64,000 nt of DNA from Rhizobium ruizarguesonis (lineage in GTDB: Bacteria > Pseudomonadota > Alphaproteobacteria > Rhizobiales > Rhizobiaceae), in assembly GCF_012349115.1 (NCBI RefSeq), contig NZ_PQIG01000057.1, positions 62,001 to 126,000 of the forward strand, given 5' to 3'. Position numbers and translations under genes: made by a program. Shown piece by piece: positions 12,221 to 21,857 of this stretch (the stretch's first letter is position 1; each line of letters starts with the position of its first letter). Below the pieces are notes generated by a model. That model was given only the letters and a program-made list of their open reading frames with translations. It ran no database searches and had not been told where the DNA came from.

Positions 12221-13630
12221 TCAGGCAGCCTTGGCCGGGAAGATCATGCTGACGGTCAATCCGCGCTGTTCCGGCTTATCAGGATCGGTATCGGAGAGTT
12301 CCAACCGGCCATTGTGCAGCTCCATCACCGCTTCCACCAGCGAAAGCCCGAGCCCCGTCCCGGGCTTCGACCGGCTTTCATCGAGGCGGACGAAGCGCTT
12401 CACCACGTCGTCTCGCCGGTCGGCCGGAACGCCCGGTCCGTAGTCGGCCACGGAAAGGCAGATGCCGTCCGGGCGGCGGGCGAGTTTCAGCGACACTTTG
12501 CCCGCGCCTTCGGTATCGGCGGAATATTTGATGGCATTGTCGAGCAGGTTGAAGATCGCCTGGCCGATCAGCTCGCGATTGCCCTGCACCTCGACATCCG
12601 GTTCGATGCTGGAGCTCAGGCCGAGCCCGGCCTCCTCCGCCGCCGGTTCGTAAAGCTCGGCGCTATCGGAGACGATGGCCGAAAGCTCGACTGGCGACAT
12701 TTCAGCCGCGACCGATCCGGCCTCGACGCGGGAGATCATCAACAGCGCGTTGAAGGTGCGGATCAGCTGATCCGATTCGGAAATGATGCCTTCGAGCGCG
12801 GTGCGCCGCGTCTCGCCGTCGGCGATATCGAGCGCATCGGCCGCCTTGTTGCGCAGCCGCGTCAGCGGCGTCTTGAGATCATGGGCGATGTTGTCGGAGA
12901 CCTGCCGCAGGCCCTCGTTCAGCTTCTCGATGCGCTCCAGCATGGTATTCAAAGACATCGACAAGCGGTCGAATTCATCGCCCGATCCGCCCACCGGCAG
13001 GCGCTGCGACAGATCGCCGGCCATGATCTTCTTGCTGGCATCCGACATGCGGTCGATGCGTTTCAGCGCGTTGCGGCCGATGGCGAACCAGATGATGATC
13101 GCGCCAAGCCCCATGATCGCCAGGGCCACCATCAGCGCCTGGCGCACCAGCAGACGGAAACGCTCGGGGTCGCCGAGGTCGCGGCCGATCAGGATTCTGA
13201 GGCCATTGTCGAGCACGAAGATATTGGCGATCGCCCTATGGCGGCGCTCGACGCCGCTGTCGGTATAACGCTGGTAGCCGAAGGGCGCGGAAGTCCAGCC
13301 GATCTCCTCGAAGACACCCGGCTGCACCGAGGCGACGTTGCCGGCGAGAATATCGCCCGAGGGGCCGGCGATGATGTAGAGGTTGGCACCCGGCTGTCGG
13401 GCACGCCGCTCCATCGTGCGCAGCAGAAGGTTCATGCCGCCGGTGTCGTAGGCGCGCTGCACCTGCTCCACCTCCTGCCTGACGGCGTCGCGGATCTGGC
13501 CCGTCAGCAGCCGCTCCGACATCGCCGTCACATAGAAGACGAGCGTCGCGGCGCAGATGGCGAAAAGCAGGATGTAGAGTGCCGAAAGGCGGACTGCAGT
13601 GGACTTGAAGAGAACCTTGAAACGGCTCAT
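12221..13630 (-). CDS. Two-component sensor histidine kinase
   Basis: 469 residues. Two membrane helices (about residues 13-35 and 167-187) enclose a periplasmic sensor of some 130 residues. A HAMP domain follows (about 190-240), then the HisKA box DNIAHDLKTPLTRL with His250 and HATPase boxes NLLDNAIKYS, DYGPGVP and KPGTGLGLSLVE. Domain order and length fit EnvZ/TctE-like kinases. The start codon overlaps the stop of the upstream response-regulator gene by four bases (13627-13630), so the two are translationally coupled. Placement after degP suggests an envelope-stress input, which is inference. Confidence 0.92.
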   Translation of the reverse strand: MSRFKVLFKSTAVRLSALYILLFAICAATLVFYVTAMSERLLTGQIRDAVRQEVEQVQRAYDTGGMNLLLRTMERRARQPGANLYIIAGPSGDILAGNVASVQPGVFEEIGWTSAPFGYQRYTDSGVERRHRAIANIFVLDNGLRILIGRDLGDPERFRLLVRQALMVALAIMGLGAIIIWFAIGRNALKRIDRMSDASKKIMAGDLSQRLPVGGSGDEFDRLSMSLNTMLERIEKLNEGLRQVSDNIAHDLKTPLTRLRNKAADALDIADGETRRTALEGIISESDQLIRTFNALLMISRVEAGSVAAEMSPVELSAIVSDSAELYEPAAEEAGLGLSSSIEPDVEVQGNRELIGQAIFNLLDNAIKYSADTEGAGKVSLKLARRPDGICLSVADYGPGVPADRRDDVVKRFVRLDESRSKPGTGLGLSLVEAVMELHNGRLELSDTDPDKPEQRGLTVSMIFPAKAA

Positions 13631-14373
13631 CCCTCATCCTTGATCATATACCCCGCGCCGCGAATGGTCTTCAGGAGCGGCTGGCTGTAGTCCTTTTCGA
13701 TCTTCGAACGCAGGCGCGAGACATGAACGTCGATGACGTTGGTCTGCGGGTCGAAGTGATAGTCCCAGACGTTTTCGAGCAGCATGGTGCGGGTCACCAC
13801 CTGGCCGGCATTCTTCATCAGATATTCGAGCAGGCGGAATTCGCGCGGCTGCAGCAGGATCTCCTTGCCGCCGCGGCGCACCTCGTGGGAGAGCCGGTCG
13901 AGTTCGAGATCGCCGACGCGATAGACGACGTCCTGATCCGGCGTGCCCTTGCGGCGGCCGAGCACCTCGACGCGCGCCAGCAACTCGCTGAAGGCATAGG
14001 GCTTCGGCAGGTAGTCGTCGCCGCCGGCACGAAGACCGGTCACGCGGTCATCGACCTGGCCGAGCGCGGAGAGGATGAGGACCGGCGTATGGATGGCCTT
14101 GCGGCGCAACTCGCTGATGACGGAAAGCCCGTCGCGGCGCGGCAGCATGCGGTCGATGACGATGACGTCGTAGGTATTTTCCGACCCCATGAACAGGCCG
14201 CTCTCGCCGTCGCTGGCGTGATCGGCGACGATGCCCGCCTCGCGAAAGGCTTTCGTGAGGTAGACCGCGGCTTCGAGATCATCTTCGATGATGAGAATCT
14301 TCATGCGGCCGACATTACCCACCAGCTGCGTTTCGGCAAGGCTCAAAGCATCTTCCTGCGGGGCGGCGCTCAT
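13627..14373 (-). CDS. OmpR/PhoB-family response regulator
   Basis: Receiver domain with acidic pair EDD, phosphoacceptor Asp in VIVIDRMLPRRDG and Lys in DDYLPKPYAF, then a C-terminal winged helix (LEYLMKNAGQVVTRTMLLE, VIDVHVSRLRSKI). It should bind DNA when phosphorylated by the kinase whose gene overlaps it by four bases. Three starts are possible: ATG 14382 has its Shine-Dalgarno too close; ATG 14373 has GAAGGA eight bases upstream and is used here; ATG 14304 would give the usual MKILIIEDD start but lacks a good ribosome-binding site. The degP gene ends 76 bases upstream on the same strand, so one transcript is likely. Confidence 0.92.
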   Translation of the reverse strand: MSAAPQEDALSLAETQLVGNVGRMKILIIEDDLEAAVYLTKAFREAGIVADHASDGESGLFMGSENTYDVIVIDRMLPRRDGLSVISELRRKAIHTPVLILSALGQVDDRVTGLRAGGDDYLPKPYAFSELLARVEVLGRRKGTPDQDVVYRVGDLELDRLSHEVRRGGKEILLQPREFRLLEYLMKNAGQVVTRTMLLENVWDYHFDPQTNVIDVHVSRLRSKIEKDYSQPLLKTIRGAGYMIKDEG

Positions 14374-14449
14374 CGCGATCATCCTTCAAAGGTCAGAAGA
14401 ATCGAGCCGCGCGGACTTTCGTCCGCACGGCTCCAAGTTGTCTTAGGGA

Positions 14450-16042
14450 TCAGCCCTGGCCGTTGATCGGAAGCGCTACGAAACGGCTTCCTTCATTGGA
14501 CTGGATCTGGAAGAGCGCGCGGGTGCGGCCGTCCTTCTTGGCCTGGTTCAGCACCCTGACGACCTCGTCGGGGCTGGAGACCTCCTGGTTGTTCACCGAA
14601 GTGATCTTCTCGCCTTCCTTGATGCCCTTGTCGGCAGCGTCGGAGTCCGGGTCGATGCCGGTGATCGCCAGGCCCTTGCCGTCATCGGAAGGGCCGACCG
14701 TCAGGCCGAGATCGGCAAGCGCCTTCTCGGAAGCCGGTGCCTCAGGCTGCTGCGGCTGGCTGTTGTCATCGGCAGACGCATCCTTCTGGTCGATCGGCAG
14801 CGTGCCGAGTTCAACGGTGAGAGGCTGGGCCTTGCCGGCGCGCCAGACCGAAAGCTCGACCTTGCTGCCCGGCTGCATCGCGCCGATGCGGCGGCTGAGA
14901 TCACGGGCATCCTTGATCGTCTCACCATTCAGCGCGGTGACGACGTCGCCGGCCTTCATGCCGGCCTTGTCACCCGGCGATCCGGCCTGCGGGGCAACGA
15001 CCAGAGCGCCGCTCGGCTCGGAAAGGCCGATGGATTCGGCGATGTCCTTGGTTACCGGCTGAATCTGGACACCCAGCCAGCCGCGCGAGACCTGGCCATC
15101 CTTCATCAGATCGGCGACGACGTCCTTGGCGGTCGAGGCGGGAATGGCGAAGGCGATGCCGACGCTGCCGCCCGACGGCGAGAAGATCGCGGTGTTGATG
15201 CCGACGACTTCGCCGCTGAGGTTGAAGGTCGGACCGCCGGAGTTGCCGCGGTTCACGGCGGCATCCACCTGCAGGTAATCGTCATAAGGACCGGAGCCGA
15301 TATCGCGGCCGCGAGCCGAGACGATGCCGGCCGTGACCGTGCCGCCGAGACCGAAGGGATTGCCGACGGCAACGACCCAGTCGCCGACGCGGACATTGTT
15401 GTCGTCGGCCCAGTTGACGTAGGTGAACTTCTTGCCCTTGCCGTCGACCTTCAGCACGGCGAGGTCGGTGCGCGGATCCTTGCCGATCAGCTTGGCATCG
15501 AGCTCGGTACCGTCATTCATGACGGCGACGAAGGCCTGGCCATCGGAAACGACGTGGTTGTTGGTGACGATATAGCCATCCTCGGAGATGAAGAAGCCAG
15601 AGCCCTGGGCAACGGGGCGGAGGCGACCCTTGCCGCCCGGACCATTCGGACCACCATTCGGTCCGTTCTGGCCGAAGCGCTTGGGATGGCCCTGCTGGTC
15701 ATTCGGATCCTGGCCGAACTGCTTGAAGAACCGCTTCAGCGGATGATCGTCGGGAAGGTCGTCGAAGCCGCGGCCGTTGAAATCGAAGGAGAAGCCGTCA
15801 TTGTTGTCGGAGACGGGATTGACGCGGTTTTCGACCCGGACGGAAACGACGGCCGGCGAAACGGCGTCGACGACATTGGCGAAGCTCGGAACGGCAGGCG
15901 CCTGAACCTTGACAGCTTCGGCATAAGACCGGGTGATTTCGAGCGGAACGCCGGTTGCGAGCACAGCGGCTGCGATACCGGCAACGGTAGAAGCCTTGAG
16001 CACGGTGGCGAGGGACGGACGTCCGTTGAAATTCTTGAGCAT
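14450..16042 (-). CDS. degP: DegP/HtrA-type periplasmic serine endoprotease
   Basis: 530 residues. An N-terminal signal sequence (about residues 15-42) is followed by the trypsin-like domain and two PDZ domains (about 295-385 and 420-520). The triad reads His163 in TNNHVV, Asp193 in RTDLAVLK and Ser268 in GNSGGP, so it should be active. A Gly/Pro/Asn-rich loop near residues 110-140 is an LA-loop-like insertion. The protein degrades or refolds damaged envelope proteins. AAGG lies seven bases before the ATG. It heads the minus-strand series with a two-component pair, an arrangement I recall for degP1 in Sinorhizobium. Confidence 0.95.
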   Translation of the reverse strand: MLKNFNGRPSLATVLKASTVAGIAAAVLATGVPLEITRSYAEAVKVQAPAVPSFANVVDAVSPAVVSVRVENRVNPVSDNNDGFSFDFNGRGFDDLPDDHPLKRFFKQFGQDPNDQQGHPKRFGQNGPNGGPNGPGGKGRLRPVAQGSGFFISEDGYIVTNNHVVSDGQAFVAVMNDGTELDAKLIGKDPRTDLAVLKVDGKGKKFTYVNWADDNNVRVGDWVVAVGNPFGLGGTVTAGIVSARGRDIGSGPYDDYLQVDAAVNRGNSGGPTFNLSGEVVGINTAIFSPSGGSVGIAFAIPASTAKDVVADLMKDGQVSRGWLGVQIQPVTKDIAESIGLSEPSGALVVAPQAGSPGDKAGMKAGDVVTALNGETIKDARDLSRRIGAMQPGSKVELSVWRAGKAQPLTVELGTLPIDQKDASADDNSQPQQPEAPASEKALADLGLTVGPSDDGKGLAITGIDPDSDAADKGIKEGEKITSVNNQEVSSPDEVVRVLNQAKKDGRTRALFQIQSNEGSRFVALPINGQG

Positions 16043-16347
16043 TGGAGCACCTTCTCTTGTTCTTAGATCTTCAGACCGGCGACGCCGGATCAGTCGATGA
16101 CTAAGGATATAGGACGCCGCACCTTACTGCGAACTGTCCGGCCAATGAAAAGTTGGTAATGTTTGGCAAAGGGCCAAACGCATATGGTTTGTGCCGCAAG
16201 GCTTGACCTCTTGGGTGAAGCCCTCGCCGCTAAACGCGAGACGAGCGATCAGCATATTTTGCATGGTGTAAGTGTCCGTCCAAGAACGGCGGCTGGTCCT
16301 GAGGAGTGGCTTAATAGCGGCGATCAGCTTTTGAACCGCGCAATCGT
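16043..16347. other. Region upstream of degP, no gene seen
   Basis: 305 bases between degP and a small lipoprotein gene. A 62-codon plus-strand frame (16163-16351) lacks a good ribosome-binding site and overlaps the lipoprotein stop, so it is not accepted. The degP promoter should lie in the AT-richer part near 16100-16170. Confidence 0.35.
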
Positions 16348-16662
16348 TTAGGGATGTTCTGCGGGCCTAAACCGCCGCCCATCGAATTCAACTAAGACGA
16401 CGCCATGGAAGGGAAGCCCAGCCACTATCAACTCAGAGGTTAGGCCATTGTCACAAACTGCCACTTTTCGCTGATCGTCAAATTCGCAAGACACTTCGGC
16501 TTGACCGGGAGCCCGGTACTTAAACTTTTCACCCTTGAATAAAATTGTCGCGCCATCGTCCGAAAATACCGGTGGCATTCTGGCGCAGCCAGAGAGCAGC
16601 CCTGCTGCCAACACCGTCAACACACTAAGGAACTTGGGGATTTTGAGAGCAGCATAGGTCAT
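16348..16662 (-). CDS. Small hypothetical lipoprotein
   Basis: 104 residues. The N-terminus is a clear lipoprotein signal peptide: a hydrophobic segment ending in the lipobox LLSGC, with Cys26 as the lipidation site. The mature part (about 78 residues) has two further Cys, in SCEFDD and VAVCDNG, that could form a disulfide. The family is not recognised. Third-base GC bias is weaker than in the flanking degP and cycL genes. The gene sits with an IS5 remnant between cycL and degP, which suggests that this patch was acquired. Confidence 0.6.
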   Translation of the reverse strand: MTYAALKIPKFLSVLTVLAAGLLSGCARMPPVFSDDGATILFKGEKFKYRAPGQAEVSCEFDDQRKVAVCDNGLTSELIVAGLPFHGVVLVEFDGRRFRPAEHP

Positions 16663-16767
16663 TGATCTGATTTCCAGCCATAGGGCGCCTCATGTCGTAT
16701 TCGTCATCGAATGCAATAACATGAATGTCTGGAAGTTCCTGTATTGCGACAAATACGGAGAGGTCGA

Positions 16768-16944
16768 ATGGTCTGGACACCCTCTACCCGGCGTCAACAT
16801 GATAGAAGCGGCATGCGCTACGCAAGCGATATGGCAGATCGCGAATGGAGCGTGATCGAGCCGTTCACGCCAGCTCATCCACGGCAACGTAGATCTGCGG
16901 CCATCCGCCGGACAACTTCAGGAACTCATTGTTGCGACCAATGA
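16768..16944 (+). pseudogene. IS5-type transposase remnant (N-terminus only)
   Basis: The frame from ATG 16768 begins MVWTPSTRRQHDR and continues with YASDMADREWSVIEP, close to the N-terminal signature of IS5-family transposases (RYASDLTDAEWxxIEP in common members). Similarity ends near 16880 and the frame closes at 16944 after about 58 codons, so the DDE catalytic domain is gone. No terminal inverted repeats or target duplication were recognised. It marks an old insertion between cycL and degP. Confidence 0.7.
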
Positions 16945-17013
16945 ATTGCTATCGCTTCTGAAAACTTAGCCTCAAGTCGGCGTCCTTTTATAGCGTTGCC
17001 GCCGGCGGGCCGC

Positions 17014-17469
17014 CTACTTTTTCAAAAGCTCGCTCAGCTTCGCCTGCTCGTCGGCCGTCAGCTTGCTTCCGGTCGGCTTGCCGACCCTGTTGCGGGCAAA
17101 GACCAGCAGTGACAGCCCGCCGGCGAGGACCAGCAGCAGCGGTGCGCCCCAGAGCAGCCCCGTCTTCATGCTGACACGCGGCTTCAAAAGCACGAACTCG
17201 CCGTAGCGCGAGACGATATAGGTCAGCACCGCTTCGTCGCTGTCGCCGTCGGTGATGCGCTCGCGCACCAGCAGGCGCAGGTCCTTGGCCAGGTCGGCGT
17301 TGGAATCGTCGATCGACTGGTTCTGGCAGACCATGCAGCGCAGTTCCGCCGAAAGGGCGCGGGCGCGCGCTTCGAGCGCCGGATCGGCCAGCACCTCGTC
17401 CGGATTGACGGCAAAGGCGGGGGCGGCCATCAGCAGCAAAGCGACAGCCAGGAGGAGACGGCGCATCAT
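17014..17469 (-). CDS. cycL: Cytochrome c-type biogenesis protein CcmH (CycL)
   Basis: 151 residues. A signal peptide (residues 1-20) leads into a domain with the redox motif [11 protein letters not shown] (Cys45 and Cys48), which reduces apocytochrome c before heme attachment. A membrane anchor near residues 104-124 holds it in the inner membrane, and the tail ends KLSELLKK. The start overlaps the cycK stop by four bases (17466-17469); longer in-frame starts lie inside cycK and are rejected. Last gene of cycHJKL. Confidence 0.95.
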   Translation of the reverse strand: MMRRLLLAVALLLMAAPAFAVNPDEVLADPALEARARALSAELRCMVCQNQSIDDSNADLAKDLRLLVRERITDGDSDEAVLTYIVSRYGEFVLLKPRVSMKTGLLWGAPLLLVLAGGLSLLVFARNRVGKPTGSKLTADEQAKLSELLKK

Positions 17470-19463
17470 TCGGCCGGCTCCATTGCAGGAGCTGCCGGCT
17501 TTGCCGGCTTCGCCTTGCGGCGCGGGGCGCCGACACGCAGGCGCCGGTCGCTGAGCGAGACAAGGCCGCCAAAGGCCATGATCACCGCTCCACCCCAGAT
17601 GCAGAGAATGAACGGCTTCCACCAGATGCGCACGACGATGCCGCCATCCTTGGTGGCGTCACCGAGCGATACGTAAAGCTGGCTGAGCCCGAAGGTCAGG
17701 ATGCCCGCCTCCGTCGTCGGCATCTGCCGGGCGGTATAGAGCCGCTTGGCCGACCAGGTATCGGCAACCGCGACACCGGCACGACGGATGGTGAAGTGGC
17801 CGCGCTCCTCGGTATAGTTCGGCCCGGTCCCCGGCTGCATGCCGTCGAAATGCAGGCTGTAACCGCCAGCCTCGGTCACCTCGCCGGGCTTCATCTCGAT
17901 GACGTGTTCGCTCTGGAAGGTCGTCACCGCGACGATGCCGAGCACGGTGACGCCGAGCCCGGCATGGGCAAGCGCCGTGCCGAAGGCCGAACGCGGCAGG
18001 CCGGAAAGCCGGCGCCAGGCAAGGCTGCCCGCGACCTTGCCGATGCCGGCGCGATACCAGAGATCGGCGACCGCACCGAGGACCAGGAACAGCCCGGCAG
18101 CCAGGCCGAGGACGGCAAGCACCGGCCCGCCATGTTCGATGTAGAAGAAGACCACTGCGGCAAGGAAGGCGAGGCCTGCGACGACATAGAGCCGCTGCAG
18201 CGCGCCGAGCAGATCGCCGCGCTTCCAGGCCAGCATCGGCCCGAACGGCACGATGACGATCAGCGGCGCCATCAGCAGGCCGAAGGTCAGGTTGAAGAAA
18301 GGCGGTCCGACGGAGATCTTGTCGCCGGTCAGCGTTTCCAGCAGCAGCGGATAGAGCGTGCCGGTGAGCACCGTGCCGCAGGCGACCGTCAGGATCAGAT
18401 TGTTGACGACGAGCGCGCCCTCGCGCGAGATCGGCGCAAACAGCCCGCCGGCGGCGAGCTTCGGCGCGCGGAAGGCAAACAGCGACAGCGCCCCGCCGAT
18501 GAAGATCAGCAGGATGCAGAGAATGAAGACGCCGCGGGAGGGGTCGCTGGCAAAGGCATGCACCGAGGTCAGCACGCCGGAGCGCACCAGGAAGGTGCCC
18601 ATCAGCGACAGCGAGAAGGTGAGGATGGCCAGCAGCACCGTCCAGATCTTCAGCGCCTCGCGCTTTTCCATGACAAGCGCCGAATGCAGCAGGGCGGTGC
18701 CGGCGAGCCATGGCATGAAGGAGGCGTTTTCCACCGGGTCCCAGAACCACCAGCCGCCCCAGCCGAGCTCGTAATAGGCCCAGTAGGAGCCCATGGCGAT
18801 GCCAAGCGTCAGAAAGGTCCAGGCGGCCAGCGTCCAGGGCCGCACCCAGCGCGCCCAGGCGGCGTCGATGCGTCCTTCTAGCAGAGCAGCAACGGCAAAG
18901 GAGAAGCAGACGGAGAAGCCGACATAACCGAGATAGAGCAGCGGCGGGTGGATCGCCAGACCAACATCCTGAAGCACCGGGTTGAGATCGCGGCCCTCGG
19001 CCGGCGCCGGGTCAAGCCGCAGGAAGGGATTGGAGGTCAACAGAATGAACAGCGTGAAGGCGACCGAAATCCAGGCCTGCACGGCCAATACGTTGGCCTT
19101 CAGCGTCTCCGGCAGATTGCGGCCGAAGACGGCGACCAGCGCGCTGAACAGCGTCAGGATCAACAGCCAGAGCATCATCGATCCCTCGTGATTGCCCCAG
19201 ACGCCGGAGTATTTGTAGAGCAGCGGCACCAGCGAATGCGAATTCTCCCAGACGTTTTTGACAGAGAAATCCGAGACGACATGGGCATAGGTCAGCACGG
19301 CGAAGGAGAAGGTGACAAGCGCAAACATCGCCAGCGAGCCAACCGTCGCCACATCCATCATCGCCCGGTCGTGACGACGGGCTCCGATCACCGGCACGAT
19401 GGAGAGGATGAGCGCCGTGGCCAGCGCCAGCACCAGCGCGTAGTGGCCGATCTCGATGATCAT
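17466..19463 (-). CDS. cycK: Heme lyase subunit CcmF (CycK)
   Basis: 665-residue polytopic membrane protein with about 15 hydrophobic helices. The periplasmic tryptophan-rich heme-handling motif [13 protein letters not shown] is present, as is the ELGWGG approach to it. With CcmH and CcmI it ligates heme to apocytochrome c in the periplasm. The start at 19463 ([12 protein letters not shown]) overlaps the cycJ stop by four bases; the longer frame to 19562 lies inside cycJ and is not used. Third gene of cycHJKL. Confidence 0.96.
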   Translation of the reverse strand: MIIEIGHYALVLALATALILSIVPVIGARRHDRAMMDVATVGSLAMFALVTFSFAVLTYAHVVSDFSVKNVWENSHSLVPLLYKYSGVWGNHEGSMMLWLLILTLFSALVAVFGRNLPETLKANVLAVQAWISVAFTLFILLTSNPFLRLDPAPAEGRDLNPVLQDVGLAIHPPLLYLGYVGFSVCFSFAVAALLEGRIDAAWARWVRPWTLAAWTFLTLGIAMGSYWAYYELGWGGWWFWDPVENASFMPWLAGTALLHSALVMEKREALKIWTVLLAILTFSLSLMGTFLVRSGVLTSVHAFASDPSRGVFILCILLIFIGGALSLFAFRAPKLAAGGLFAPISREGALVVNNLILTVACGTVLTGTLYPLLLETLTGDKISVGPPFFNLTFGLLMAPLIVIVPFGPMLAWKRGDLLGALQRLYVVAGLAFLAAVVFFYIEHGGPVLAVLGLAAGLFLVLGAVADLWYRAGIGKVAGSLAWRRLSGLPRSAFGTALAHAGLGVTVLGIVAVTTFQSEHVIEMKPGEVTEAGGYSLHFDGMQPGTGPNYTEERGHFTIRRAGVAVADTWSAKRLYTARQMPTTEAGILTFGLSQLYVSLGDATKDGGIVVRIWWKPFILCIWGGAVIMAFGGLVSLSDRRLRVGAPRRKAKPAKPAAPAMEPAE

Positions 19464-19987
19464 GGCGTCGCCTTCACTTCCTGCCCCTGAACTTGTTTCC
19501 CCTGAGCTTGTTTCCCAGAGTTTTCCTGGCCCTGAGCTTCCTGGCCTTGGCCTTCCTTCCACAGCCCCTGGGCTTTGAGCCTGTCGGCCACGTCCTTCGG
19601 CATATAGGTCTCGTCATGCTTGGCAAGCACGGTGTCGGCGACGAAGACGTTCGTTCCGGCAGTGAACATGCCTTCGGTGACGACGCCCTGGCCCTCGCGG
19701 AAGAGATCGGGAAGGATGCCGGTATATTTGACCTTCACGGCATTGGTGCTGCCGTCTGTAACGGCAAATTCCACCGTCGAGCCGGTGCCGCGCACGACGC
19801 TGCCTTCCCCGACCAGGCCGCCAAGACGGATGCGGGTTTCCGGCGCCACCGGCGTCTTGGCCAGATCCGCCGGCATGTAGAAATAGGCGACCGACTGGCT
19901 GAAGGCGAACATCACCAGCAGCACGGCGGCGAGGATGAATCCCATCCCGCCCGCAATCACCGCGAGGCGCTTCTGCTTGCGCGTCAT
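19460..19987 (-). CDS. cycJ: Heme chaperone CcmE (CycJ)
   Basis: 175 residues. One N-terminal membrane anchor (residues 8-30) is followed by an OB-fold periplasmic domain with the heme-binding motif HDETY: His124 forms the covalent heme bond and Tyr128 is the conserved tyrosine. It carries heme from CcmABCD to CcmF. The last 30 residues are a Gln/Gly/Lys-rich low-complexity tail with several QGQ or AQG units, longer than needed for function. The start overlaps the cycH stop by four bases (19984-19987). Confidence 0.96.
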   Translation of the reverse strand: MTRKQKRLAVIAGGMGFILAAVLLVMFAFSQSVAYFYMPADLAKTPVAPETRIRLGGLVGEGSVVRGTGSTVEFAVTDGSTNAVKVKYTGILPDLFREGQGVVTEGMFTAGTNVFVADTVLAKHDETYMPKDVADRLKAQGLWKEGQGQEAQGQENSGKQAQGKQVQGQEVKATP

Positions 19988-21162
19988 TGCGTCGCTCCCT
20001 CCGTGGCTATGCCGAGTTCCCTGGCAAGCGCCAGCAATTGCCTGCCCTGTTCGCCGGGCGGCGGAAAGGCCGCAAGCCCGCGCTTCAGGGCGCCGGCGGC
20101 GCGATCCTTATCGTTCAATACGGCGTAAGAGCGGACGAGCCGCATCCATCCCTCGAAATTGTTCGGATCCTCGCTGAGCTTGGCATCGAGGCTTTCGACC
20201 ATGCCGCGGATCATCTGCTGCCGGTCGCCGGCGTTCATGGTCTCGGCCGCCGCCACATCCTGCTGCGTGGGATTGCCTGGGGCACTTGGATTGGTGCCCG
20301 GGGCAGCCGAACCGGCGCCCGGGGCAGCCGAACCGGCGCCTGCCGGCGCGCCGCCGTTCATGGCGATATGCTGGTTGACCAGCGGCAGCCAGGGCGCATC
20401 GGCGGGCGATTGTTTCGCCAGCGCCTCGAAGGCCTGGCGCGCCTCATCGGGCCGTCCCGCCTGCTCCATGCTAAGGGCGATATAGAAGCGGGCGCGCGGA
20501 TTGTCAGGCTCCAGCATCAGCGATTGTTCCAGCACCTGGCGCGCCTCCTCCGTCACCACCCCATCGGAGACCGCCATCAGCGTCTCGGCAAGGCCATCGA
20601 GCCGGACCGGGCTCGGGCCGAGAAGCCGGATGGCGTTGCGGTAGGCCACTTGCGCGTCGTTGACGCGCATCGTGCGGAAATAGATCGGCGCCAGCACGTC
20701 CCAGCCCTTGCCGTCATCAGGTTTCTCAGCCAGGTGCCGTTCCGCCTTGGTGATCAGCACCGCCACGTCGTTGCCAGGGTTTTCCAGCCGCGCTTCGAGC
20801 GGCTGCGAGGGCAGGTCCGGCCTGCCCGTCGTCAAATAAAGACAGAGGCCGAGAACCGGCAAGAGCAGGAGGACGAAGGCCTCGGTGAAACGGTGATGCC
20901 GCGCGGGTTTCGGTGTCTCAGCCGGCTCGTCAGCAGACACGGCGATCAGCCGCCGACCGATTTCCGCCCTGGCATAATCAGCCTCCTCCGGGGTGATCAG
21001 CCCGCCATCGAGATCGCGGTCGAGTTCGCGCAACTGGTCGCGATAGACCGCCGTCTCGCCCGCACGGATATTATCCGCCGCCTTCGCTCCGCGCAGAAGG
21101 GGGTAGAGCAGGATAACGGCGAGGGCTGCCGTCAAAGCGGCAACGAGAATCCAGAACAGCAT
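19984..21162 (-). CDS. cycH: Cytochrome c biogenesis protein CcmI (CycH)
   Basis: 392 residues. Two N-terminal membrane helices (about residues 1-22 and 97-117) surround a cytoplasmic helical loop ([18 protein letters not shown]). A periplasmic TPR region follows (about 140-300) that binds the C-terminus of apocytochrome c. An Ala/Gly/Pro linker near residue 285-310 is made by a 21-bp tandem duplication. Starts at ATG 21162 ([10 protein letters not shown]), as homologues do; in-frame starts at 21192 and 21204 would only add a hydrophilic leader. First gene of the overlapping operon cycHJKL, which rhizobia need for cytochromes c and also for siderophore-dependent iron uptake. Confidence 0.93.
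   Translation of the reverse strand: MLFWILVAALTAALAVILLYPLLRGAKAADNIRAGETAVYRDQLRELDRDLDGGLITPEEADYARAEIGRRLIAVSADEPAETPKPARHHRFTEAFVLLLLPVLGLCLYLTTGRPDLPSQPLEARLENPGNDVAVLITKAERHLAEKPDDGKGWDVLAPIYFRTMRVNDAQVAYRNAIRLLGPSPVRLDGLAETLMAVSDGVVTEEARQVLEQSLMLEPDNPRARFYIALSMEQAGRPDEARQAFEALAKQSPADAPWLPLVNQHIAMNGGAPAGAGSAAPGAGSAAPGTNPSAPGNPTQQDVAAAETMNAGDRQQMIRGMVESLDAKLSEDPNNFEGWMRLVRSYAVLNDKDRAAGALKRGLAAFPPPGEQGRQLLALARELGIATEGATQ
20296..20337. repeat. Perfect 21-bp tandem duplication inside cycH
   Basis: Two adjacent identical 21-base units (20296-20316 and 20317-20337) encode a duplicated GAGSAAP-type heptapeptide in the CcmI linker. The repeat keeps frame, so unit number could vary between strains. 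Confidence 0.85.
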
Positions 21163-21262
21163 GTCGCCCAAATACGTGAAGCGCGCCTTCATTCCAACTG
21201 CCAAAGCCGGAATGACGAAGATTTGAGGCTAGCACATAATCCCTATGTGCTGGTTTAAAGTG

Positions 21263-21306
21263 ATAGAGCGTCCTTAGCTCGTCCTGTCGGACGCGCGGCG
21301 CTCTAT
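21263..21306. repeat. Nested-hairpin intergenic repeat, copy 1
   Basis: ATAGAGCG pairs with CGCTCTAT, and inside it CGTCC pairs with GGACG around TGTC. The same architecture recurs at 26387-26428. It lies between cycH and a lipoprotein gene and may act as an mRNA 3' structure. Confidence 0.7.
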
Positions 21307-21316
21307 AAGCCGCAAT

Positions 21317-21739
21317 TCAGAGCGGTGACCAGCTACCGTCGTCGTTGCGGCAGGCAGCGCCCCGCGCCACCGTGTCCTTGCCGTCGACGGTCAGCGTATG
21401 GGTATACTGCCGGCAGTTCTGCGAACCGACCTGATAGGGCGCAGCCGCGACCACCTTGCCGGTGACGTCCTTGCCGGTCCACAGCACCGGCTGGCCGACG
21501 GCGGCCCCTTCCAGCGCCCGATATTCCGCCTCGAGCGCCCGCTGCTTGTCACTGTCGGTCAAGCTCACGCCGCTGCGGCCGACGATGCCGCCCTGCAGCG
21601 CGGTGATGAAGGCGGCCGATGCCGAGGGCTTGCTCGAAAAAATGCCGCGCGAGGCGGCGCTCTTCGTCGTCGTGCAGCCGGTCAGCGCGACGGCGACGAG
21701 AAGAGCGGAAACGATCATGCCTTGCGAGCGTAAAATCAT
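21317..21739 (-). CDS. Outer-membrane lipoprotein, 17-kDa surface-antigen-like
   Basis: 140 residues. The lipobox VALTGC (Cys22) follows a hydrophobic signal segment. The C-terminal half has the pattern of the rickettsial 17-kDa antigen family: a region like LEAEYRALEGAAVGQPVLW, then QNCRQYTHTLTVDGK and RGAACRNDDGSW with two Cys. These are small outer-membrane lipoproteins of unclear function. It lies between feuQ and cycH on the same strand, 118 bases after feuQ. The start ATG 21739 is weakly supported; Met8 is an alternative. Confidence 0.8.
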   Translation of the reverse strand: MILRSQGMIVSALLVAVALTGCTTTKSAASRGIFSSKPSASAAFITALQGGIVGRSGVSLTDSDKQRALEAEYRALEGAAVGQPVLWTGKDVTGKVVAAAPYQVGSQNCRQYTHTLTVDGKDTVARGAACRNDDGSWSPL

Positions 21740-21857
21740 TGCGTCGAACCACGATCAGGGGTCAATTTCAGCCGATCGAAGTGCAGCGTCCCCGTGTCAG
21801 CATTAAGGCAAAGCATGCTATGCATTTGCCAGTATCTTTGTGACATCAAGCAGTTGC

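Noticed and set aside
12314-13690. 458-codon plus-strand frame over the sensor kinase
   Set aside because: The minus-strand kinase carries the His box and ATPase motifs; the antisense translation has no domain.
16690-16887. 65-codon minus-strand frame over the IS5 remnant
   Set aside because: The opposite strand shows the transposase N-terminal signature; the minus frame shows none.
17796-18881. 361-codon plus-strand frame over cycK
   Set aside because: cycK is full length with the WWD motif on the minus strand.
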